This document shows positions 1 through 7,652 of a DNA stretch of 36,169 nt, piece after piece (position 1 is the stretch's first letter; each line of letters begins with the position of its first letter). Below the pieces are notes generated by a model that worked only from the letters and a program-made list of their open reading frames with translations, did not search any database and had not been told where the DNA came from. A program made the position numbers and the translations under genes. Source of the DNA: Pseudomonadota bacterium (GTDB lineage Bacteria; Bdellovibrionota; UBA2428); the NCBI GenBank assembly GCA_018001635.1, contig JAGNHS010000032.1:1-36169 (forward strand), in the 5' to 3' direction.

Positions 1-1951
1 GTCCCGCATCATAAAAGTTTGCTGGAGGTAAAGGAGATCGACCAGCGGTGCTGATATTTCCTTGCTCCGTGAGCAAATCTCTTAGCTCAGTGAGATCGAC
101 CGTTTGCAATCCCAAAGCATAACAATTCTGAGCTGCACTGGCGAAGGGGCCACTGATGGCATTGGCTCCAGATTTAGGCACAAAATATCTTCCAGCTGCA
201 TAACAGAGATAAGGATTAGAATCGGTGCAAGGTCGCGACACAAACTCTAGAGCTGTTTTAGCGGAATTTCTTCTGGCCACGACACACTGATTAGCCGCAG
301 GAGAAATTATGTTGATGTCTTTAGCGACTTCTACAGAATCCGTTGAGTCACATTCAGGAACTCGCGCATCGGTGGGTTCTATAGGCTGACTCGCGCAGGC
401 TGCTGATTTATTACCGATGGCCGCACATTGTTTCATCGTACAGCAAACGCAACCCGTATTACGATCGTCTTTATAATCCATTCCTGTACCTAAATTTAAA
501 TACGCTTGCCACTCAGGTTTATTTTCATTGCTACATAAGCGTGTACACATTCCTCCGGCATTGTTGACTTGCATACCAAAAGAAGGCAAACCCCGAGTCA
601 AAAGTAGAGTGTTTGAAGTTGGATTATAATAGTTTTGAGTCGGATTACTCGTATTCACATGATAAACAACTGATGAACCCAAATCACTTCCGGGTGTTAG
701 TGTTTCAAAGCTAGTTCCCCCTGTAGATCTTCTAAAAGTTAAAGCCGGATGACTGTCTTGAGCTATAGAACTTCTATAGCGAATTAAAGTATTAAGCGTG
801 ATTAACGGACCCCAACTTCGTGATGCAGTACTTTTTTTACATTTAAATTGTTGCTCTTGGCAAGCGGCGGTGAATGAAGCACGGTGGTCATTGTTATCGC
901 CCCAACTGACTCCATCGCTTCCAGACAATGTCACAGCTCGTTTACCACTGCCTGCAATATTTTCAATTTTTGCTACGGAATATGTGGTGTCTAACCATTC
1001 AACTTTAACTTCGTCGATATTATGATTGGCGGAAAATATTTCAACTGCTGTAGAGGATTTAGTACCGCTACCAATTCCAGAGGGATTTAAATAAATTGGA
1101 ATATTCACACCGCCAGATGTTTTATTTCCATATAAGCAAGTATATTCACCCGCCCAAACCACATTATAATGAGTTCGAATTTCTGTTTTAGCAGTACTTT
1201 TCCAAGAAATTTTTGAAGTGATTAAAAATCCATGGTCACGAGCATTGATTTTCTTCAGAGGCTCAGAGGCTTTTGGTGGAACAACCACTTCTAAATTATT
1301 TGATTTTTGCATTAAGCCCGTACCGACGGCATTTAATTTTACAGGAGTCAGCGCCACTTGAATGCGCATTTCCTTAGCGGCTAATTTTGTAGCATCACCC
1401 AATTCAGGCCATGCCGTAAGTACCGGAGTATAACATCTTTGATAACGACCTAACTGATTGGCATCGCCCCCTAAATCAGTCCAACAATTAGGCTGAAGAG
1501 TCCATTTAGTGGAGTCAAAAGCCATAGACCACATATCATTGGGACGCTTAGGAGGATTGGCTGCGAAAGCATCGATATTAGCGGGATCGTTCGTTGCTCC
1601 CGAGGGAAGACTTCTAAAAAGTGCTAAATCAATTTCCATAACTCCAGAACTTAAACTGGTTACAGGAATAGAATCTTTACTCAGAGTCATGACTCGACAA
1701 ATACCATCTACAGGAGCCGCGGCTGTCCCTGTTTGTGTGAGAATTTTTCGGGCTGAATCAGAAACTTGATCGAGCACCCCTTCCATCTCACCCATTTGCT
1801 CAGTTCGATAAACAACTTTTTCAACGCCGCCCATAAATTCATAAAGGCCAACGGCCGAAATTCCTAAGATGGCTAGTGCTACAAGAGCTTCGGGTACTCC
1901 AAAGCCCTTGCGGTTTTTTCTTTGATACAATTTGTAGCGACGTTCTAACAT
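1..1951 (-). CDS. Oversized type IV prepilin-like protein, Cys-rich, lectin-like C-terminus (partial)
   Basis: The frame is open from an ATG at 1951 to the window edge, giving at least 650 residues; the C-terminus is missing. After a basic N-terminus the sequence KGFGVPEALVALAILG is a class III (PilD-type) prepilin signal: cleavage after Gly, Phe at +1, Pro at +4 and Glu at +5, then a hydrophobic helix. Minor pilins are usually 150-250 residues, so this one carries a very large exported domain. About residues 490-560 are Cys-rich, including GCVCC. The last visible 80 residues (PYLCYAAGRYF, then SAAQNCYALG and LTELRDLLTE) have the spacing of a C-type-lectin-like fold; that is a resemblance, not an established homology. 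GGGAGA lies 8 nt before the ATG. The upstream pilin-like gene ends 33 nt away on the same strand, so the two are probably co-transcribed. An adhesive or tip-located pseudopilin is the most likely role. Confidence 0.8.
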   Translation of the reverse strand, partial: MLERRYKLYQRKNRKGFGVPEALVALAILGISAVGLYEFMGGVEKVVYRTEQMGEMEGVLDQVSDSARKILTQTGTAAAPVDGICRVMTLSKDSIPVTSLSSGVMEIDLALFRSLPSGATNDPANIDAFAANPPKRPNDMWSMAFDSTKWTLQPNCWTDLGGDANQLGRYQRCYTPVLTAWPELGDATKLAAKEMRIQVALTPVKLNAVGTGLMQKSNNLEVVVPPKASEPLKKINARDHGFLITSKISWKSTAKTEIRTHYNVVWAGEYTCLYGNKTSGGVNIPIYLNPSGIGSGTKSSTAVEIFSANHNIDEVKVEWLDTTYSVAKIENIAGSGKRAVTLSGSDGVSWGDNNDHRASFTAACQEQQFKCKKSTASRSWGPLITLNTLIRYRSSIAQDSHPALTFRRSTGGTSFETLTPGSDLGSSVVYHVNTSNPTQNYYNPTSNTLLLTRGLPSFGMQVNNAGGMCTRLCSNENKPEWQAYLNLGTGMDYKDDRNTGCVCCTMKQCAAIGNKSAACASQPIEPTDARVPECDSTDSVEVAKDINIISPAANQCVVARRNSAKTALEFVSRPCTDSNPYLCYAAGRYFVPKSGANAISGPFASAAQNCYALGLQTVDLTELRDLLTEQGNISTAGRSPLPPANFYDAG

Positions 1952-1984
1952 AATGAAATCTCCCTATATAAAACAAACTAATCT

Positions 1985-3127
1985 TTAGTTTTGCCCTACG
2001 TAAACAATCGTTGAATAAGCCGTGTGTGTAGACGGTACAGAAGTTCCATCCTGGCCAAGGAATAATGCATTGGCTGGAGACACTTTAGAGAATTCATAAT
2101 CGGCTGTTCCCGTTGGTCGAGTGCTGTTGGGGTCATAAGAACTTGTTGTAGACGAACCATTAAATCCTGCATGTGTGATGACTGTTGTAGTTGAACTTGT
2201 CCAATGCGCACATTGCAGACCAGTGTCTTCAAAAGTTGTTTCAGCGCCAGGAGATAATCCATTCGAATAACTAAATATATCTTGCTTTGCACTGAGTGCA
2301 GGAATTTGTGCTCCAGGAGGCAATATAGAATTATTAGGAGTGAACTGACGAGACACCGTTAAACGATTCATGTAACCAGGCCCTAAATTTGTGATGGTCA
2401 TATTAGGAACCTTGGCCATGTTGTGAGCACCTTGAACCACTTTAACCTGGCCAAAACAAAGTGCTTCAGAACGAGTTTGCCCATCTGGAACGTGGCATGT
2501 TGGAGAACACTCACCCTGCCCTGCTTCAATTAGAGCAAAATAACGTGGACGTCTAATCACTGCATTAGACACAAATTTTTCGTCTTTATCTGTATCCACA
2601 GAATTGTATTCTGTATCTACAGAAATAAGGATCCCATAAAAATCTTTATCATCGGTATTGGACCAATTGAGCACTTTAAGATCTTTCAATTTATTGAGAT
2701 CCGAAAGTTGTAGTTTGACTTCAGAATTTTTTTCAATACAAGCAGCAAAATCTGCTTTCTCTGGGTCGCCTGGTAAACAACTGGTGATTGTAAAGCTCAA
2801 GGTTTTAGAAGAACTATCTTCTTTAACGTTTTTAAAACCAAAGTCTTTGGCATCAAATTTTAATGTGCTATTTCCTGGATTCCATTTACACATGCCATCG
2901 GCCTCATCACAAATAATGGCCGTAGCGGCTACGGCTTGGCCAACACGAGAAAAAACAACATCGTTAATAAATCGAGCATCCGACTGACTCATTCGAACGG
3001 ATTTTTCTTTGCTGCTATTCATCACGTAAACGGCAGTGGCTGCCATAATTAGAAAACCCACACCGGCCAAAGCACCAGCGCCAAGCATAGCTTGACCTCT
3101 ATTAGATTTTAAATGGATTGATCGCAT
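1985..3127 (-). CDS. Exported protein with pilin-like N-terminal membrane helix
   Basis: Predicted 380 residues from the ATG at 3127, which has GGGGGGGA about 5 nt upstream; a longer frame reaching 3196 has no comparable ribosome site. The N-terminus is short and basic (KSNRGQAMLG) followed by a Gly/Ala-rich hydrophobic helix (about residues 12-35), as in Flp/TadE-like or pseudopilin anchors, but there is no clear prepilin peptidase site with Glu at +5. The remaining 340 residues are polar, with Ser/Thr/Asn-rich segments and scattered Cys, including CSPTC. I recognise no catalytic motif. It directly precedes the large prepilin-like gene on the same strand, so a shared surface appendage or secretion structure is inferred. 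Function unknown. Confidence 0.78.
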   Translation of the reverse strand: MRSIHLKSNRGQAMLGAGALAGVGFLIMAATAVYVMNSSKEKSVRMSQSDARFINDVVFSRVGQAVAATAIICDEADGMCKWNPGNSTLKFDAKDFGFKNVKEDSSSKTLSFTITSCLPGDPEKADFAACIEKNSEVKLQLSDLNKLKDLKVLNWSNTDDKDFYGILISVDTEYNSVDTDKDEKFVSNAVIRRPRYFALIEAGQGECSPTCHVPDGQTRSEALCFGQVKVVQGAHNMAKVPNMTITNLGPGYMNRLTVSRQFTPNNSILPPGAQIPALSAKQDIFSYSNGLSPGAETTFEDTGLQCAHWTSSTTTVITHAGFNGSSTTSSYDPNSTRPTGTADYEFSKVSPANALFLGQDGTSVPSTHTAYSTIVYVGQN

Positions 3128-3250
3128 ACATTCCCCCCCAAACCTAAGAATGCAAAACCACAGAACGTACTGCTTTCCTACCCTCAAGAATAACACGTGA
3201 TTGAAGAATGAAAAGATAAGTTTGAATACTTTTCTTATAAAATTCAGGTA

Positions 3251-3278
3251 AATATTAGCAAGTCGCTCATCTAATATT
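3251..3278 (-). terminator. Weak AT-rich hairpin downstream of msrB
   Basis: AATATTAG at 3251-3258 pairs perfectly with CTAATATT at 3271-3278 around a 12-nt loop. It lies between the msrB stop codon and the pilin-like operon on the minus strand. There is no U-run after the stem in that direction, so this is at best a weak terminator or simply an AT-rich dyad. Confidence 0.25.
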
Positions 3279-3288
3279 AATAAAAAAT

Positions 3289-3756
3289 TTACTTTTTAAT
3301 CTTATTAGCAAAAAGAGAAAGGTATTGAGGAAAGCCCTCTTTGGCGAGATTTTCTACAGGAATAAACTTAAGGGAAGCCGAATTAATACAATATCGCATT
3401 CCACCGGCCTCTTTAGGACCATCATTAAAGACATGTCCTAAATGAGAACCCCCAGCCGAAGTCACTTCAGTTCGCTTCATAGCAAAGCGATTGTCTTCTT
3501 TTTCATTCACATTTTTCTTTTCTAAAGGCTTTGTAAAACTGGGCCAACCAGAGCCAGAATCAAACTTATCTAAAGAGGAGAAAAGCGCCTCACCCGTAAC
3601 AACATCCACATAAATACCATCTCTTTTATTATCCCAATACTCGTTATTAAAAGGCTGCTCTGTATCGGCTTCTTGAGTGACCGAATACTGCATAGGAGTT
3701 AATTTCTTTTTCAATTCTTCTTTAGCGACGTTTTTTTTATTGAAGACTTCAGCCAT
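3289..3756 (-). CDS. msrB: Peptide-methionine (R)-S-oxide reductase MsrB
   Basis: Reduces the R epimer of methionine sulfoxide in oxidised proteins. The family hallmarks are present: [21 protein letters not shown] and RYCINS with the catalytic Cys. Two features are unusual. The zinc-binding CxxC pairs of many MsrBs are absent ([14 protein letters not shown] instead), and the residue before GWPSF that serves as resolving Cys in many members is Ser. The catalytic Cys is the only Cys in the protein. I chose the ATG at 3756 (155 residues); a TTG at 3774 adds six residues and neither has a good ribosome site. No standard signal peptide is seen. An exported MsrA is encoded separately at 27829. The exported-protein gene upstream ends 59 nt away on the same strand. 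Confidence 0.93.
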   Translation of the reverse strand: MAEVFNKKNVAKEELKKKLTPMQYSVTQEADTEQPFNNEYWDNKRDGIYVDVVTGEALFSSLDKFDSGSGWPSFTKPLEKKNVNEKEDNRFAMKRTEVTSAGGSHLGHVFNDGPKEAGGMRYCINSASLKFIPVENLAKEGFPQYLSLFANKIKK

Positions 3757-3815
3757 GGACTTAAAATAGCCCAAAAGCAGCAGACTAGCTACAGAGTGGT
3801 TATTAGCTATTCATC

Positions 3816-4502
3816 TTACTCATTAGAAGGAACAACTGCTGTGGCTGGCTTATCAGAAGAAGAAATTCCTCTTAAAGGATTCGCAAAATTAAGATCGGCC
3901 AACATGGATTTTTCATCATTAAGAGCAGCGTTCATAGTCTCACCACCGAAAACTTCCGCTCTTGCCAAAACAAAAAGATCGGCATTTTTTGCAGAGTTCC
4001 TATAGGAATTAGAGGCCTGTGAAAGTATCTCTTTACGACACATTTGTGCAGACATTTCACACTCACGCGATAAAAAATAAATTAAAGAAGAAAGGGCCAC
4101 TTCATTTCCACCATGAGACATCAATCGCAACGCCACATCCGAACTCATTTCCTTCATCATCCATAAAGCTAAACTTTCAATTCGATCTCTAAACTCACAA
4201 TCTTCTAAAGATTTTGCACTCGCTGGAGTGCGTCCCGACTTTTCGCTTTCTTGAAATTTAGAATGCAAGGCCATGACTTCAGGCAAACTTGCAGCCAGCA
4301 AAGCATTCCATTCTTTTGAAGTTGGATTCTCGCTTTTATATTCATGAAGAGCATCTTCAATTTGACCCAAAGTCGGCAAAGCCATTTTAGTTTTCATTGA
4401 AGACATTTTTCCCAAACTTTGAGGGATTTCACTCACTTTGAAATCTTCGGCTTTTAAAGTAGTGGCAGCCATTAAACTAATAGCTAAGATTGAAATTTTC
4501 AT
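3816..4502 (-). CDS. Exported helical protein of unknown function
   Basis: Predicted 228 residues from the ATG at 4502, chosen because AGGGGA lies 3 nt upstream; a GTG four codons earlier overlaps that ribosome site. Residues 1-18 form a Sec signal peptide (Lys, then a hydrophobic stretch ending in TTLKA-E). The mature part is largely helical by composition and holds three Cys in the middle (EDCEF, RECEMSAQMC), suggesting a disulfide in the periplasm. I recognise no domain. It lies upstream of msrB on the same strand and may be co-transcribed. Its start faces the small secreted protein at 4757 across a 254-nt divergent region. Confidence 0.72.
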   Translation of the reverse strand: MKISILAISLMAATTLKAEDFKVSEIPQSLGKMSSMKTKMALPTLGQIEDALHEYKSENPTSKEWNALLAASLPEVMALHSKFQESEKSGRTPASAKSLEDCEFRDRIESLALWMMKEMSSDVALRLMSHGGNEVALSSLIYFLSRECEMSAQMCRKEILSQASNSYRNSAKNADLFVLARAEVFGGETMNAALNDEKSMLADLNFANPLRGISSSDKPATAVVPSNE

Positions 4503-4705
4503 AAATCCCCTCACGTTCCAATTATTATTGTAAAGCCGCCTTGTAAAAATTCAAAGAAGATCTTTCGACGCTTTCTTCATCAAATCCAGCTAAATTAATA
4601 TAATTATTAAGATTTACTAAGTATATGAAGTTTTAATGAATTTTGATTATTTTTAAACTTTGTAGATTTTCTGTCACATTTTGCCGCTATTCTGTGAACA
4701 GTGAA

Positions 4706-4735
4706 GTTCGGCACTCGCCCCAAACGAGGCCAAAC
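4706..4735 (+). promoter_or_regulatory. GC-rich leader hairpin before the 82-residue secreted protein
   Basis: The left arm GTTCGGCACTCG pairs with CGAGGCCAAAC around the loop CCCCAAA, with one mismatch and one bulged A, and is followed at once by TTTTA and then the ribosome site AAGGAG of the gene at 4757. It could be an attenuator-like terminator or a stabilising 5' structure. The four-U run is short for a strong intrinsic terminator. Confidence 0.35.
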
Positions 4736-4756
4736 TTTTAACTAAGGAGCGTAAAA

Positions 4757-5005
4757 ATGAAAAGACAACTAGCACTCACAATAACCCTATTAACCGTTAC
4801 TGCTTGGGCCCAAGGCCAAAAACCCGCCCCAACAGAAGAGCAAAAGGCTGCACTCAAAGAATGCGGAGCACCTGGTCCAGATAAAAGAGATCAAATGTCG
4901 GCGGAACAAAAACAAGCAGTTCAGGAATGCATGGAAGGCAAAGGCTTCAAGCGCCCAGAGGGTCAAGGTCAGGGCCAAGGACAACGCCCTCCTCGCAATC
5001 AATAA
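4757..5005 (+). CDS. Small secreted protein with duplicated EQK-EC motif
   Basis: 82 residues starting at an ATG with a good AAGGAG site. Residues 1-18 are a signal peptide ending in AWA-QG. The mature protein contains an internal duplication: EEQKAALKEC (Cys36) and AEQKQAVQEC (Cys58), 22 residues apart, so two short helices each end in a Cys and probably form a disulfide. The tail is Gly/Gln-rich, then RPPRNQ. Without the tail the core is only about 45 residues. I know no family for it. It is preceded by a hairpin leader and followed by the 30-bp inverted-repeat element. It is likely real, because the signal peptide, ribosome site and internal duplication agree. Confidence 0.7.
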   Translation: MKRQLALTITLLTVTAWAQGQKPAPTEEQKAALKECGAPGPDKRDQMSAEQKQAVQECMEGKGFKRPEGQGQGQGQRPPRNQ

Positions 5006-5026
5006 CTTATTTAGAATTTGCCCAAA

Positions 5027-5190
5027 GAATAGACTGTGCGACGTAAAGAGTGGGTGTTTCATAGTGATTTAGACACAAATGCCACCAGGGCAAGATTAGT
5101 CAATACAACATTGAGCTAAACGTCTAATAACATTGAAAGTTTCAAATCGAACTTCCCGAGCACCCACTCTTTACGTCGCACAGTCTATTC
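5027..5190. repeat. 164-bp element with perfect 30-bp terminal inverted repeats
   Basis: The 30 bases at 5027-5056 (starting GAATAGACTGTGCGACG) are the exact reverse complement of 5161-5190 (ending GTCGCACAGTCTATTC), with 104 bases between. It lies wholly between the stop of the 82-residue gene and the next start and has no convincing coding capacity. This could be a miniature inverted-repeat transposable element, possibly with TA as the duplicated target just inside the outer three bases, or a very long RNA hairpin. The interior holds a further complementary pair (TTAGAC and GTCTAA). Confidence 0.8.
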
Positions 5191-5253
5191 ATCATAAGAG
5201 GGGCGGGGCATGGCTGGAGACACTTATTCCACAGTCCTGCCACAATTTAAGGC

Positions 5254-5285
5254 CATAATATTTCTAGAAAGACTTAAATATTATG
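5254..5285 (+). promoter_or_regulatory. Hairpin burying the start codon of the 297-residue gene
   Basis: CATAATATTT at 5254-5263 is the perfect reverse complement of AAATATTATG at 5276-5285, and the ATG start codon (5283-5285) forms the end of the right arm. The 12-nt loop CTAGAAAGACTT contains the only ribosome-site-like purine run (AGAAAG). Folding would hide the start codon, so translational control, for instance by temperature or a bound factor, is possible. Confidence 0.4.
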
Positions 5286-6176
5286 AAAGCCATTTCATTT
5301 TGGATACATTTTTTAAGCTTCTTATTTGAAATCCAAGCTTGGTCTCAAGAACACACATCTAGAGAAGAAGTCGTAAGGTTCAAGAATCTTTTAATTTACA
5401 GATCTAAAAGCTCTAAAAATAATGAGGCTTATGCTTCTCCAAAAATCTTCGAATATAAAAGCTCCCCTCTAGTAGCGACCGACATCAAAGAAGCTATTGA
5501 TAAACTCAAAAAAGAAATTGCTTTAAAAACTTCGATAGAACATCCCGATCAAGAAACTTATTATATGTTACCTTTTTCTTACGAAGCCGAGAATCAACAT
5601 CCTTTCAGCGCACACACTTTTTATACCTTTGTGAAAGTCAACCCTTCGGGCGAGCAAAGCTGGACGACTATAAGTTGGATGCCAGCAGATTTTGATAAAA
5701 CTAGAAAAATAGATATTTTTACTACTATTGCCGATGCCGCTGGAGGAAATAAATTTCCCGCCGTTGATGGGAAAAATTTCACCCTCGAAGAAACCTTAGG
5801 TTTTGCTAACGATGCCAAGCTCAAAGTTCAAATTACGAAAAGCTATAATGGAATTATACGCATTTCCAAAGAACTTTACGATTCAGAAATTAATCGATTT
5901 AATGAACTCAAAGAGGGAAAAATTAAATATTTGGCTCAAGATTTTGAGACTCGCTTTTTAGAGCCGGGAGCTAAAGCCATTAACTGCATGCATGCCGTTA
6001 GCGACTTACCAGGATACTACAGCCCTAAAGGATCTTTTGGTACTGGCTGGGGAATTTGGGGGCAAAACGGAACTCTTCATGTACTCAACCATCTAGCGAA
6101 TCATAAAAACGGATGGCTCTACGACTCCGTTGAGAGTTCATATCTCAATGCTGTCGCTATTCAGATTAAAAACTAA
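5283..6176 (+). CDS. Exported protein of unknown function with a single Cys-His motif
   Basis: 297 residues with an N-terminal signal peptide (hydrophobic residues 4-20, probable cut near AWS-QE). The mature part has a middle segment with HTFYTF and SWTTISWMP, and a strongly patterned C-terminus: NCMHAVSDLPGYY (Cys235, His237), then GTGWGIWGQNGT and LHVLNHL. Cys235 is the only Cys in the protein, which hints at a thiol active site rather than a disulfide, but I cannot name a family. The ribosome site is poor and the start codon sits in a hairpin. Its stop codon (TAA at 6174-6176) interlocks with the stop of phoU on the opposite strand (CTAA shared). Confidence 0.75.
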   Translation: MKAISFWIHFLSFLFEIQAWSQEHTSREEVVRFKNLLIYRSKSSKNNEAYASPKIFEYKSSPLVATDIKEAIDKLKKEIALKTSIEHPDQETYYMLPFSYEAENQHPFSAHTFYTFVKVNPSGEQSWTTISWMPADFDKTRKIDIFTTIADAAGGNKFPAVDGKNFTLEETLGFANDAKLKVQITKSYNGIIRISKELYDSEINRFNELKEGKIKYLAQDFETRFLEPGAKAINCMHAVSDLPGYYSPKGSFGTGWGIWGQNGTLHVLNHLANHKNGWLYDSVESSYLNAVAIQIKN

Positions 6177-6874
6177 ATTTTCTTTTTTGATTCAGAAATT
6201 CTATCGTATTCACTTAAGTGATGGCGAATAATCACACCATCAACCATGTAAATCACATCTTCAGCAATGTTTGTTGTGGAATCTGCAATGCGCTCCAAGT
6301 GACGCGAAATTGAAAGATAATGGATTAACGATTTTGAACGATTAGGATTTTTAGCAATTTCTTCGTAAACCGTTCCATACATTTTGCGATGGATGGCATC
6401 CACCTTATCATCATCTTTGCAAACCTTAGTCGCCAAATCAGCATCCATATTCACTAGTGCATCGAGCGAGGACTTCAACATTTCACGCACACAGGTCGAC
6501 ATTTCCTCAAAATTAAAAGGCACCTTAATGGGTTCCTCTTGAGCTAAATAACTTCCAATTCGAGCAATGTTGACAGCTAAATCACCAATTCGCTCCAAAT
6601 CGTTGTTAATTTTCAAAACAGAAACTACGAAACGCAAGTCACCAGCCACCGGTTGGTAAAGCGCTAAAACCTTCAAACAATCTTCTTCGAGTTCAACTTC
6701 AAGTTGATCAATTTTATTATCTTCTTGAATGACTCTCTCAAAAGCAACTTGGTCGAGCTCCGTTACAGCTTTAATGGCTCTAAAAAGAGACATCTCTACT
6801 AACGAACCTACATCAAGTATTTTCGCTTTAAGAAGGTCTAGCTCCTTTTGGAGATGATTCGACATATATTTCAT
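6173..6874 (-). CDS. phoU: Phosphate signalling regulator PhoU
   Basis: Cytoplasmic helical protein that links the Pst transporter to the PhoR/PhoB pair and represses phosphate-starvation signalling when phosphate is plentiful. It contains the two PhoU repeats: LERIGDLAVNIA in the first half and LERIADSTTNIAEDVIYMV in the second, the metal-binding helix motifs of the family. At 233 residues it has the usual length. It is the last gene of the pst run, 17 nt after pstB. AGGA lies about 11 nt before the ATG. Its stop overlaps the stop of the convergent gene at 5283, so there is no room for a dedicated terminator. Confidence 0.96.
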   Translation of the reverse strand: MKYMSNHLQKELDLLKAKILDVGSLVEMSLFRAIKAVTELDQVAFERVIQEDNKIDQLEVELEEDCLKVLALYQPVAGDLRFVVSVLKINNDLERIGDLAVNIARIGSYLAQEEPIKVPFNFEEMSTCVREMLKSSLDALVNMDADLATKVCKDDDKVDAIHRKMYGTVYEEIAKNPNRSKSLIHYLSISRHLERIADSTTNIAEDVIYMVDGVIIRHHLSEYDRISESKKKI

Positions 6875-6891
6875 TGTACATGATTTCCTAA

Positions 6892-7638
6892 TTATCCAAA
6901 GCGGCCGGTTATATAATCCTCAGTACGCTTCTCTTTGGGCTTAGTAAAGAGGCTTTTTGTAGCCCCCATCTCAACCAGCTCCCCTTCATAAAAGAATACT
7001 GTTTGATCTGAAATTCGAGCCGCTTGCTGCATATTATGAGTGACCGTGACAATACTATAAGCATTTCGAAGTTCTATAATGAGTTCTTCAATTCGCGCTG
7101 TAGACTTAGGATCAAGAGCCGAACAGGGTTCGTCCATTAAAATCACATCAGGTTTCATGGCCACAGCCCGAGCAATACAAAGCCTTTGCTGCTGCCCCCC
7201 CGACAAGGATAGTCCAGAATCATCTAAACGATCTTTAACCTCATCCCAAAGAGCCGCAGCTCGAAGAGACTCCTCCACTAAATCATCGAGATTTGATTTA
7301 TATCCGTGAAGTTTTGGACCCCAGACAATATTATTATAAATGCTCTTAGGAAATGGATTAGGTTTTTGAAAAACCATTCCAACATGTTTTCGAAGTGAGA
7401 CGACATCAAAAGATCTTTTATAAATGTTTTCTCCATGAAACAAAATTTTACCACTCACCCTGACGCCATCCACTCCATCATTCATTCGATTTAGCGAACG
7501 AAGCAGCGTGCTCTTTCCGCAACCGGAGGGACCAATAATGGCCGTCACTTGTTTTTCGACAATATCAAGATTGATTTTTCTTAGTGCTTCTTTGGCACCG
7601 TAATAAAAATGAAAATCTTGAATTTGAAAAATACTCAT
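6892..7638 (-). CDS. pstB: Phosphate ABC transporter ATP-binding protein PstB
   Basis: ATPase of the high-affinity phosphate importer, acting as a dimer on the cytoplasmic face of PstC/PstA. All ABC motifs are intact: Walker [10 protein letters not shown] (from residue 36), Q-loop Gln90, signature LSGGQQQR (144-151), Walker B ILMDEP with Glu169, and switch His200 (VTHNMQQA). The 248 residues match the family. It sits 14 nt after pstA and before phoU in the operon. Confidence 0.97.
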   Translation of the reverse strand: MSIFQIQDFHFYYGAKEALRKINLDIVEKQVTAIIGPSGCGKSTLLRSLNRMNDGVDGVRVSGKILFHGENIYKRSFDVVSLRKHVGMVFQKPNPFPKSIYNNIVWGPKLHGYKSNLDDLVEESLRAAALWDEVKDRLDDSGLSLSGGQQQRLCIARAVAMKPDVILMDEPCSALDPKSTARIEELIIELRNAYSIVTVTHNMQQAARISDQTVFFYEGELVEMGATKSLFTKPKEKRTEDYITGRFG

Positions 7639-7652
7639 GTTTTTATATCCAT

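Noticed and set aside
798..1769. Plus-strand reading frames at 798-1025 and 1509-1769
   Set aside because: They lie antisense inside the continuous minus-strand prepilin-like gene, whose frame has a signal motif, ribosome site and plausible composition; the plus frames have none.
4790..5062. Minus-strand frame of 90 codons over the small secreted protein
   Set aside because: It is antisense to a gene with a signal peptide and internal duplication and starts inside the inverted repeat; no ribosome site.
5027..5190. Inverted repeat as a simple rho-independent terminator
   Set aside because: A 104-nt loop and absence of a U-run after the right arm do not fit an intrinsic terminator.
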